From Nucisporomicrobium flavum (GTDB lineage: Bacteria > Actinomycetota > Actinomycetes > Mycobacteriales > Micromonosporaceae): 64,000 nucleotides of DNA. This document shows positions 33,712 to 43,400 of the stretch, one piece after another. The translations under genes and the position numbers were made by a program. The notes under the pieces were generated by a model. It had not been told where the DNA came from, did no database searches, and saw nothing but the letters and a program-made list of their open reading frames with translations. Each line of letters starts with the position of its first letter. Positions within the stretch are counted from its first letter, which is position 1. The stretch is taken from NCBI RefSeq assembly GCF_016464385.1, contig NZ_JADMLH010000006.1, forward strand, positions 186,001 to 250,000, given 5' to 3'.

Positions 33712-35820
33712 ATGGTGCTGCGGATCGTCCTCGGGCTGCTGATGACCGCGGTGGCGTTCGCCGTCGCCGGCCGCCGGCTCGCCATGCTGTACCGGATCGG
33801 CCGGGCCGCCCAGCCGGTCGAGCCCGGCCGCACCCGGGGCGTCCCGGCCCGGCTGCGCGCCGAGCTGACCGAGGTCCTCGGTCAGCGCAAGCTGCTCACC
33901 TGGACCGTGCCCGGGGTGGCGCACGTGCTGGCCTTCTGGGGCTTCCTCGTGCTCGCGCTGACGATCGTCGAGGGGTACGGCGCGTTGTTCCAGCGCGACT
34001 TCCACCTCCCGCTGATCGGTACGCAGCCCTGGCTCGGCTTCCTGGAAGATCTGTTCACAGTCGCCACGCTGGTGTCGGTGCTGGTCTTCGCGGCGATCCG
34101 GGTCCGGCACTCCCCCGCCCGGGAGGGCCGCCGCTCGCGCTTCTTCGGCTCGCACCTGGACGCGGCGTGGCTGGTGCTCTTCATGATCTTCAACGTCGTG
34201 TGGAGCCTGCTGCTCTACCGCGGTGCGCAGATCAACACCGGCAATTTCCCGTACGCGAGCGGCGCCTTCGCCTCCGAGGCGGTGGCCCGGCTGATCCACC
34301 CGCTCGGCGCGGGCGCCAACGACGTCATCGAGACCGCGGGACTGCTGCTCGCGATCGGCATCATCCTGCTGTTCCTCGTGCTCGTGGTGCACTCCAAGCA
34401 CCTGCACATCTTCACCGCGGTCGCCAACGTGGGGTTCGGCCGCCGGCCTCGGGCGCTCGGCGCTCTGCTGCCGGTGTACTCCGGCGGCAAGCCCGTCGAC
34501 TTCGAGGACCCCGGCGAGGACGACCGGATCGGCCGCTCCTCGATCGAGGACTTCACCTGGAAGGGCATGCTCGACTTCGCCACGTGCACGGAGTGCGGGC
34601 GGTGCCAGTCGCAGTGCCCCGCCTGGAACACCGGCAAGCCGCTGTCGCCCAAGACGCTGATCATGGGGCTGCGGGACCACGCGCTGGCCGCGGCGCCTTA
34701 CCTGCTGGCCGAGGACAAGTCCAAGGTGGATGCGCTCGCCGCCGCGGCCGCGCAGACGCCATTGGTCGGCACCGAGGGCGTCGTCCACCCGGACGTGCTG
34801 TGGTCCTGCACCACCTGCGGGGCCTGCGTGGAACAGTGCCCGGTCGACATCGAGCACATCGACCACATCGTCGACATGCGGCGCTACCAGGTGCTCATGG
34901 AGTCCGAGTTCCCGCCCGAGGCGGGCGTGCTGCTACGCAACCTCGAGCACGCCGGCGACCCGTGGGGCCGGGGCGCGGGCGCGCGTACCGAATGGACCGA
35001 CGGCCTGGACTTCCCGGTGCGCACGCTGGACGGCGAGCGCATCCCCGACGACGTCGAATATCTGTTCTGGGTCGGCTGCGCCGGAGCCTTCGACGACCGG
35101 GCGCAACGCACCAGCCGGGCCGTCGCCGAGCTGCTGCACACCGCCGGCGTGGAGTTCGCCGTGCTCGGCAGCGGCGAGACCTGCACCGGCGACCCCGCCC
35201 GGCGCATCGGCAACGAGCTGCTGTTCCAGCAGCTCGCCGCCCAGAACGTCCAGACGCTCAACGGCGCGGGCGTACGCCGGATCGTGGCCACCTGCGCGCA
35301 CTGCTTCAACACCCTCGCCAACGAGTACCCGCAGCTCGGCGGGCACTACGAGGTGCTGCACCACACCCAGCTGCTGTCCCGGCTGGTGGCCGACGGCCGG
35401 CTCGTCCCGGTGACCCCGGTCGGCGCCACCATCACGTACCACGACCCGTGCTACCTCGGCCGGCACAACCGGGTCTTCACGCCGCCGCGGGAGATCCTCG
35501 GAACCCTGCCCGGCACCCGGCTCGCCGAGCCGCAGCGCACCCGGGAGACGTCGTTCTGCTGCGGCGCCGGCGGCGCGCGGATGTGGCTGGACGAGACCAT
35601 CGGCACCCGGATCAACGAGACCCGCACCGACGAGCTGCTCGCCGCCGAACCGGACGTCGTCGCCGCCGCCTGCCCCTACTGCGTCGACATGCTCGCGGAC
35701 GGGGTGGCGCTGCGGCAGCAACAGGGCCGGACCGGCGCCCACGTCACGGTGACCGACGTGGCGGAGGTGCTGCTGCGCTCCGTACGCGAACCCGCGGCGA
35801 ACGACCACCGAAGGGCCTGA
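33712..35820 (+). CDS. etfD: Membrane-bound ETF:menaquinone oxidoreductase, EtfD/EMO type
   Basis: 702 aa from the ATG at 33712. The N-terminal membrane part (residues about 1-250) has about six helices with His that can bind heme ('[20 protein letters not shown]', '[11 protein letters not shown]'). Two [4Fe-4S] motifs follow: '[12 protein letters not shown]' (about 296) and '[12 protein letters not shown]' (about 367). Two CCG domains come last ('CAHCFNTL', '[10 protein letters not shown]', 'CPYCVDML'). This layout matches EtfD/EMO proteins such as mycobacterial Rv0338c, which move electrons from reduced ETF to menaquinone. It sits between etfA and an acyl-CoA dehydrogenase, which confirms the role by context. 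Confidence 0.85.
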   Translation: MVLRIVLGLLMTAVAFAVAGRRLAMLYRIGRAAQPVEPGRTRGVPARLRAELTEVLGQRKLLTWTVPGVAHVLAFWGFLVLALTIVEGYGALFQRDFHLPLIGTQPWLGFLEDLFTVATLVSVLVFAAIRVRHSPAREGRRSRFFGSHLDAAWLVLFMIFNVVWSLLLYRGAQINTGNFPYASGAFASEAVARLIHPLGAGANDVIETAGLLLAIGIILLFLVLVVHSKHLHIFTAVANVGFGRRPRALGALLPVYSGGKPVDFEDPGEDDRIGRSSIEDFTWKGMLDFATCTECGRCQSQCPAWNTGKPLSPKTLIMGLRDHALAAAPYLLAEDKSKVDALAAAAAQTPLVGTEGVVHPDVLWSCTTCGACVEQCPVDIEHIDHIVDMRRYQVLMESEFPPEAGVLLRNLEHAGDPWGRGAGARTEWTDGLDFPVRTLDGERIPDDVEYLFWVGCAGAFDDRAQRTSRAVAELLHTAGVEFAVLGSGETCTGDPARRIGNELLFQQLAAQNVQTLNGAGVRRIVATCAHCFNTLANEYPQLGGHYEVLHHTQLLSRLVADGRLVPVTPVGATITYHDPCYLGRHNRVFTPPREILGTLPGTRLAEPQRTRETSFCCGAGGARMWLDETIGTRINETRTDELLAAEPDVVAAACPYCVDMLADGVALRQQQGRTGAHVTVTDVAEVLLRSVREPAANDHRRA

Positions 35821-35822
35821 CC

Positions 35823-37496
35823 ATGACCACCAGCACCGGCCTCGACCGGGACACCCTCGACCTCATGCTGTCCTCGCTGGACGAGTTCCTCGCCCAGAAC
35901 CTGCCGGAGAGCCGCCGGCTCGACCTGGACCTCGACGACACCTGCCCCGAGGAGACCGTCCGCGCGATGTGCGGCGAGGACCTCGGCGTGCACCTCGTCT
36001 TCGTGCCCGAGGAGTACGGCGGGCTGGGCGGCGGCGCGTTCGACTCGTACCGGATCTGCGAACGGATGGCGCGCACCGACATCGGCGTCGCCACCGCGGT
36101 CTTCGCGACCTTCCTCGGCAGCGACCCCATCCTCGTCGGCGCGACCCCGGAGCAGCGCAAGGAGTGGCTGGGCCGGATCGCCGAGCAGGGCGTGCTGTTC
36201 GCGTACGGCGCCACCGAGCCGGAGGCGGGCAGCGACCTCGGCGCGCTGACCACCACCGCCACCCCGGTCGAGACCGACGGCCGGGTCACCGGCTACCGGC
36301 TCTCCGGGCGTAAACAGTGGATCAGCAACGGATCCATCGCGGACGTGACCACGATCCTCGCGCTCGCGCCGGGCGGCCCGTCGTGGTTCGTGGTCGAGCG
36401 GGGCACCCCCGGCTTCTCGGCCGCCCCGCCCGAGGACAAGCACGGGATCCGGCTGTCGAACACCGCCGCGCTGTTCCTCGACGACGTCCTCGTGCCGGCG
36501 GACAACCTCGTCGGCCGCGTCGAGGGCCGCGGGCTGGTCCAGGCGCAGCAGGTCTTCGGCTACACCCGGGTGATGGTCGCCGCGTTCGGGCTGGGCGGCG
36601 GCTGGGAGGCGCTCGACCGGGCCGTCGCGTACTCCACGAACCGCATCCAGGGCGGCACGCCGCTGGCCGGCAAGCAGGGGTACACCCACAAGCTGATCGT
36701 GCCGTACGTGGCCCGCCTGGAGGCCGCCCGCGCCTTCCTCGAGGAGACGTGCGCGCGGCTCGACGCCGGTCACGGCGCCGACGGGGCGCTGAACACCGAG
36801 GGCGCCATCGCGAAGTACCTCGCCACCGAGGCGGGCAACGCCGCGGCGGAGGCGGCGATCCAGGCACACGGCGGGTACGGCTACACCCGGCCGTACCAGG
36901 TCGAGAAGATCAAGCGGGACGTCCGGATCACCACCATCTACGAGGGCACGTCCGAGATCCTCGAGATGACCATCGCCCGGGACCGGTGGCAGCAGCACCT
37001 GAAGACCGCCGGCCGCTACCACCGCGACCTGGCGCGTGAGCTCGCCGGGCTGCCCGCCACGACCGGCGCACCGGCCGCCGCCCTCGCGCTGGACTGCCTC
37101 GCCGCCGTGCTGGACGCCTGCCGCGCCGGCCGGCTCACCCGCAGCCAGCACGTCCTGCTGCGGCTCGGCGAGCTGATCGCGTACGCCGAGAGCGCCGGTG
37201 CGCTGGCCCGCCGGGCCGCCGCGGCCGCCGCCGGCACCCTGCCGGAGAAGGCGGACCGCAGGTTCTCGCCGGCCGCGCTGGCCGCGATCAGCCGGGTGAC
37301 AGCCCGCGACGCCGCGCTGAAGGTGGCCGAGGAGGGCCTGCGCTGGGTCGTCGGGGCGAACTCCCTCGCCGACCCAGCCGCCGCTCTCCCCCTGGACGAG
37401 GTCCGCGCCGCGCAGGCGGGACTGCTCGCCGACATGGACGCCATCGCGGACGCGCTCTACGACCGCACATCCCCTCTGGAGGCCGCGTCATCATGA
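35823..37496 (+). CDS. Acyl-CoA dehydrogenase
   Basis: 557 aa, 2 nt after the etfD stop. It has the acyl-CoA dehydrogenase fold with FAD/substrate motifs 'FAYGATEPEAGSDLGALTT', 'GRKQWISNGSIAD' and the catalytic-base stretch 'TTIYEGTSEI' (Glu of YEGT). The C-terminal extension beyond residue about 400 ('AALALDCLAAVLDACRAGRL') resembles the longer FadE5-like group. It oxidises acyl-CoA to enoyl-CoA and reduces EtfAB. Its place just before the synthase, with an ATGA overlap, suggests it works on the product or recycles acyl chains; it could also introduce a double bond (inference). Confidence 0.86.
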   Translation: MTTSTGLDRDTLDLMLSSLDEFLAQNLPESRRLDLDLDDTCPEETVRAMCGEDLGVHLVFVPEEYGGLGGGAFDSYRICERMARTDIGVATAVFATFLGSDPILVGATPEQRKEWLGRIAEQGVLFAYGATEPEAGSDLGALTTTATPVETDGRVTGYRLSGRKQWISNGSIADVTTILALAPGGPSWFVVERGTPGFSAAPPEDKHGIRLSNTAALFLDDVLVPADNLVGRVEGRGLVQAQQVFGYTRVMVAAFGLGGGWEALDRAVAYSTNRIQGGTPLAGKQGYTHKLIVPYVARLEAARAFLEETCARLDAGHGADGALNTEGAIAKYLATEAGNAAAEAAIQAHGGYGYTRPYQVEKIKRDVRITTIYEGTSEILEMTIARDRWQQHLKTAGRYHRDLARELAGLPATTGAPAAALALDCLAAVLDACRAGRLTRSQHVLLRLGELIAYAESAGALARRAAAAAAGTLPEKADRRFSPAALAAISRVTARDAALKVAEEGLRWVVGANSLADPAAALPLDEVRAAQAGLLADMDAIADALYDRTSPLEAASS

Positions 37497-40400
37497 CCGC
37501 CGCAAGCTTCGCGCCCGCTCCCATCGCCGTCGTCGGGCTCGGCGCCGTCATGCCCGACGCGCCCGACGCCGCCACGTTCTGGAGCAACATCAAGGGCGGC
37601 CGGTACTCGATCAGCGACGTGCCGACCGAGCGCTGGGACCCCGCCCTCTACTACGACCCGGACCCGCACGCCCCGGACAAGACGTACTCGCGCATCGGCG
37701 GCTGGGTCCGCGACTTCGAGTGGGACCCGCTGGCGTGGCGGCTGCCCGTACCGCCGACGGTCTCCGCGCAGATGGAGGAGGGCCAGAAGTGGTCGGTGGC
37801 GGCCGCCCGCTCGGCGCTGCTCGACGCCGGCTGGCCGGACTGGACCGTGGACCCGGAGCGGGTCGCCGTCGTCATCGGCAACGCCATCGGCGGCGACAAG
37901 CAGTACCGCACCGTGCTGCGGGTCGAGTTCGCCGAGCTGGCGCACCGGCTGGGCACCGCGCCCGCCTTCGCGGCACTGCCGGAGTCGGTCCGCGCGCAGA
38001 TCCTCGCCGAGACCCGCGAGGCGGTCCTGGCCGGCCTGCCGGAGATCACCGAGGACACGATGCCGGGTGAGCTGGCGAACGTGATCGCCGGGCGGGTCGC
38101 CAACCTGTTCAACTTCCGCGGTCCCAACTTCACCACCGACGCGGCCTGCGCCTCCGGGCTGGCCGCGATGTCGGCGGCGGTCCGCGGGCTGCAGGCCGGC
38201 GACTTCGACGCGGCGGTCACCGGCGGCGTCGACCGCAACATGAACGCGGCGGCGTTCGTGAAGTTCTGCAAGATCGGCGCGCTGTCGGCCACCGGCACCC
38301 GGCCGTTCGACGCCGGCGCCGACGGGTTCGTGATGGGCGAGGGCGCGGCGCTGTTCGTGCTCAAGCGCCTCGCCGACGCCGAGCGCGACGGTGACCGCAT
38401 CTACGCGGTCCTGCTGGGCCTCGGCGGCTCCAGCGACGGCCGCGGCAAGGGCATCACCGCACCCAACCCGGTGGGCCAGCGCCTCGCGGTGGAGCGGGCG
38501 TGGCAGATCGCCGGGCTGAACCCGGCGCTGGCGACCTGCGTGGAGGCGCACGGCACCTCGACGCGGGTGGGCGACGCCACCGAGCTCGGCAGCCTCAGCG
38601 ACGTGTTCGCCAAGGCGGGCGCGGAGACCGGCACCATCGCGCTCGGCTCGGTCAAGTCGAACATCGGCCACCTCAAGGCCGCCGCGGGCGCCGCCGGCCT
38701 GTTCAAGACCGTCCTGAGCCTGCACGAGAAGGTGCTCGCCCCGAGCTTGCACTTCGACCAGCCCAACCCCAACGTGGACTGGGAGGCCATCCCGTTCCGC
38801 GTCAACACCGAGCTGCGCGAATGGGCGGCGCCCCGCGACGGCGTACGGTGCGCCGGGGTCAGCGCTTTCGGGTTCGGCGGCACCAACTTCCACGCGGTCG
38901 TCGAGGAGTACGTACCCGGACGGCACCGCCCGCCCGCGCAGACCGCCCGCTCGTACGCCGGGGTGGACGTCCCCACCGCGATGCCGAAGGCTCCCCTGCG
39001 GGGCGCCGCGGTCGTCGGCGGCCGGGACGACGCCGAGGTCGCCGAGCGGCTGAGCCGGCTGGCCGCCGAGGCCGCCGCCGGCCGGGCCCCCGCACCCGCG
39101 GCTCCCGATCCCGCGTTCGCCGGGGCGGCCGTGCGGGTCGCCATCGACTACGCCGACGCGGCCGACCTCGCGGCCAAGGCCACCAAGGCGGTCGAGGCGC
39201 TGCGGGCCGGCGACCCCGCGCGATGGCGGCTCCTGCGGGCGCAGGGCGTCTTCGCCGGGCGCGGCGCCCCGGGCCGGGTGGCGTTCCTCTACACCGGGCA
39301 GGGCTCGCAGTACGTGAACATGCTGCAGGACCTGCGCTCCCGCGAACCCGTGGTGGCGGGCGCCTTCGCCGAGGCCGATCGGGTGATGGAGCCGCTGCTG
39401 GGGCGGCCGCTGACGGCGTACATCTTCGCCGACGGGGCCGACGAGGCGAACCACAAGCGGCTCGAACAGCAACTGATGCAGACCGAGATCACCCAGCCGG
39501 CGGTGCTCGCCACCGACCTCGCGCTGACCCGGCTGCTGGAGACCTACGGCGTGCGCCCCGACCTGGTGATGGGCCACAGCCTGGGCGAGTACGGCGCCCT
39601 GGTCGCCGCCGGCGCGCTGTCGTTCGAGGCGGCGCTGGAGGCGGTCAGCGCCCGGGGCCGGGAGATGGCCGGCCTCACCATGGCCGACAACGGCGCGATG
39701 GCCGCCGTGTTCGGCCCGCTCGACGAGATCGAGCGGATCGTGGCGCAGACGCCCGGCTACGTCGTCGTCGCGAACATCAACAGCACCCGGCAGGCGGTCG
39801 TCGGCGGCGCCACCGAGGCGGTGGAGCAGGCCGTCAGGGCGTTCCAGGACGCGGGGATGAACGCCACCCGGATCCCGGTCAGCCACGCCTTCCACACCTC
39901 GATCGTCGCGCCGGCCGGTGAGCCGCTCAAGGCCGCCCTGCGCCGGCTGGACGTCCGGCCCCCGGCGCGCCCCATCGTCTCCAACGTGACCGGCGAGTTC
40001 TATCCCGCCGACGCGGACGTCGAGACCATGCTGGACCTGCTCGGCCGCCAGGTCGCCTCCCCGGTGCAGTTCATCAAGGGGCTGCGCACCCTGTACGCCG
40101 CCGGCGCCCGGGTCTTCGTGGAGGTCGGCCCGAAGAAGGCGCTGCACGGGTTCGTCGAGGACGTCCTCGGCGACGACGTGCTGGCCCTGTTCACCAACCA
40201 CCCGAAGACCGGCGACGTGGCCTCGTTCAACCAGGCCCTCTGCGGCCTGTACGCGGCCGGCCTCGGCTTCGGCCGGCAGGCCGCTCCCCGCACCCCCGAG
40301 CCCGCCACCGTGACCGCGCCGGAGAGGACCCCGATGACCACCGACCGATATGTCGAACTGGGCCGCCTGTTCGCCGACGTCCTGGAACGCGGCATGAGCG

Positions 40401-43400
40401 TCTACGCGGGCGCCCGGACCGCCGATCCCCCGGCCGCGAGCCCCGAGCCGGTGGTGGTGACCGGCGCCGCGCTCGGCCTGCCCGGCGGGGAACGCGTCTT
40501 CGACGACGAGAACGTGGCCCGCATCCTGTCCGGCCGGCAGTTCATCGACACCGTCCCGCACCGGCTGCGCCGCGCCATGGTGGACCGGCACATCACCCGG
40601 CTGGTCAAGCGCGAGTCCGGCGACCCCACCTTCGAGACGATCGACAACGAGGCCGACGTCATCAAGCTCGCCGGGCGCGGCGCGCCGGTCGACGTGGTCA
40701 ACGAGTTCGGCGTGGACGCGGCCCGCGACGAGGCGCTCGACACCTCGACCCGGCTGGCCATCGGCGCGGGGTTCGACGCGCTGCGCGACGCCGGCATCCC
40801 GCTGGTCATGCACTACAAGACCACCACCCTCGGCACCCGGCTGCCCGACCGCTGGGGCCTGCCCGCCGCGATGCGCGACGACACCGGGGTGATCTTCGCG
40901 TCGGCGTTCCCCGGCTACGACAACTTCGCCCGCGACGTCGAGCGGTACGTCACCGACCGGGGCCGCCGCGAACAGTTGCTCGCGCTCGAGGCGATCCGGG
41001 CCCGGCTGGGCGACGACGCACCGGCCGCCGCCGAGGTGGACCGCCGCATCGGCGAGCTGCGCCACGTGCTGGCCCGGGATCCGTACGTCTTCGACCGCCG
41101 GTTCCTGTTCCGCTGCCTGTCGATGGGGCACTCCCAGTTCGCCGAGCTCATCGGCGCCCGGGGCCCGAACACGCAGATCAACGCCGCCTGCGCGAGCACC
41201 ACCCAGGCGACCGCGCTGGCCGAGGACTGGATCCGGGCGGGCCGGTGCCGCCGGGTGGTCGTGATCTCCGCCGACGACGCCACCTCCGACGCCCTGCTGC
41301 CCTGGCTGGCGTCCGGCTTCCTCGCCTCCGGGGCGGCCGCGACCGACGACATCGTGGAGGAGGCCGCGACCCCGTTCGACCGGCGCCGGCACGGGATGAT
41401 CGTCGGCATGGGCGCCGCGGCGTTCGTCGTGGAATCGGCCGAGGCCGCCCGGGAGCGGGGCCTGCAGCCGATCTGCGAGGTGCTCGGCGCGGTCACCGCG
41501 AACAGCGCCTTCCACGGCACCCGGCTCGACGTCGACCACATCGGCCAGGTCATGGAGCGGCTGCTCGGCCAGGCCGAGGCCCGCGGCGTGCAGCGGCACG
41601 CGATCGCGCCGGCGACCGTCTTCGTCTCGCACGAGACGTACACCCCGGCCCGCGGGGGCAGCGCCGCCGCCGAGATCAACGCGCTGCGCCGGGTGTTCGG
41701 CGCCGACGCCGACGCCGTCGTCATCACCAACACGAAGGGCTTCACCGGGCACGCGATGGGCGCCGGCGTCGAGGACGTGGTCGCGATGAAGGCGCTGGAG
41801 ACCGGGCTGGTGCCGCCGGTGCCGAACTTCAAGGAGCCCGACCCCGAGCTGGGCCGGCTCAACCTCTCCACCGGTGGCGCCTACCCCGTGCGGTACGCGC
41901 TGCGGCTGGCGGCCGGCTTCGGCTCGCAGATCGCCATGTCGCTGCTGCGCTGGACGCCGCTTGCGGACGGCCGGCACCGCTCGCCCGACGAGCTGGGGTA
42001 CGCGTACCGCATCGTGGACCGGGCGGCCTGGCAGCGCTGGCTGTCCGAGATGGCCGGCCCGGACGCCCGGCTGGAGGTCGTGCAGCGCCGCCTGCGAGTC
42101 GCCGACGTCGGCGCCCCGGTCACACCGGTCGCGGAGCCCACGCCTATCGTGCAGCCGGCACCAATCGCGCAGCCCGCACCAATCCCGCCGATCGTGGAGC
42201 CGGCGCCGGTGGCCGTCGCGCCGCCGGTGGTCGAGGTCCCGCCTGCCCAACCCGAACCCGAGCCGGTGGTCGCGGCGGCGCCCGCGGGCGACGAGGTCAC
42301 CGACGCGGTCGTGGAAATCGTGTCCGGGCTGACCGGCTACCCGCCCGACCTGCTCGACGTCGACCTCGACCTGGAGGCCGACCTGGGCGTCGACACCGTC
42401 AAACAGGCCGAGGTCTTCGCCGCCGTCCGCGAACGCTTCGGCGTCGCCCGCGACGACGAGCTGCGGCTGCGCGACTTCCCCACCCTCACCCACGTCATCG
42501 GCTGGATCCGCGGGAAGACCGGCGCCACCGCCGACGAGCCGGCGCCCGAGGTGCCGGAACCCGAGGTGCCGGAGCCGCCGGCCGGCGACGAGGTCACCGA
42601 CGCCGTCGTGGAAATCGTGTCCGGGCTGACCGGCTACCCGCCCGACCTGCTCGACGTCGACCTCGACCTCGAGGCCGACCTGGGCGTCGACACCGTCAAA
42701 CAGGCCGAGGTCTTCGCCGCCGTCCGCGAACGCTTCGGCGTCGCCCGCGACGACGAGCTGCGGCTGCGCGACTTCCCCACCCTCACCCACGTCATCGGCT
42801 GGATCAGGGAGAAGACCGCCACCCCGGCCGCCGCTGCCGAGCCGGCCACGGTGGAGGCCGTCGCACCGCCCACGGCCACCGACGGGATCAGCCGGCGGGT
42901 GCCCGTGCCCGCGCTGCGCCCCGACGCGGCCGCCTGCGTCCCCACCGGCGTCACCCTCGACGGCGGCACCCGCGTGCTCGTGCTGCCCGACCAGGGCGGC
43001 GTCGGGGACGCCCTGGTGACCCGGCTGACCCGCCTGGGAGTCCAGGTCCTGACCGTCGATCCGGACGACCCCGGACCCGGGCTGGACGAGGCGCTGTCCG
43101 GCGGCCCGGTGCACGGCGTGTACTGGCTGGCCGCGCTCGACGACGAGGGCCCGCTCGACGGGCTCGGCCTCGACGGCTGGCGGGCGGCGCTGAACCGGCG
43201 GGTCCGCGCGCTCTACACCACCATGCGGCGGCTCTACGACGGCAGCCCGTTCCTCGTGACGGCGACCCGGATGGGCGGCTACCACGGCTACGACGAGGCC
43301 GGCGCGACCTGCCCGCTGGGCGGCGCGGTGACCGGGTTCGCGAAGGCGTACCGCCGCGAACGGCCCGGCGCGCTGGTCAAGGCCGTGGACTTCGCGGCCG

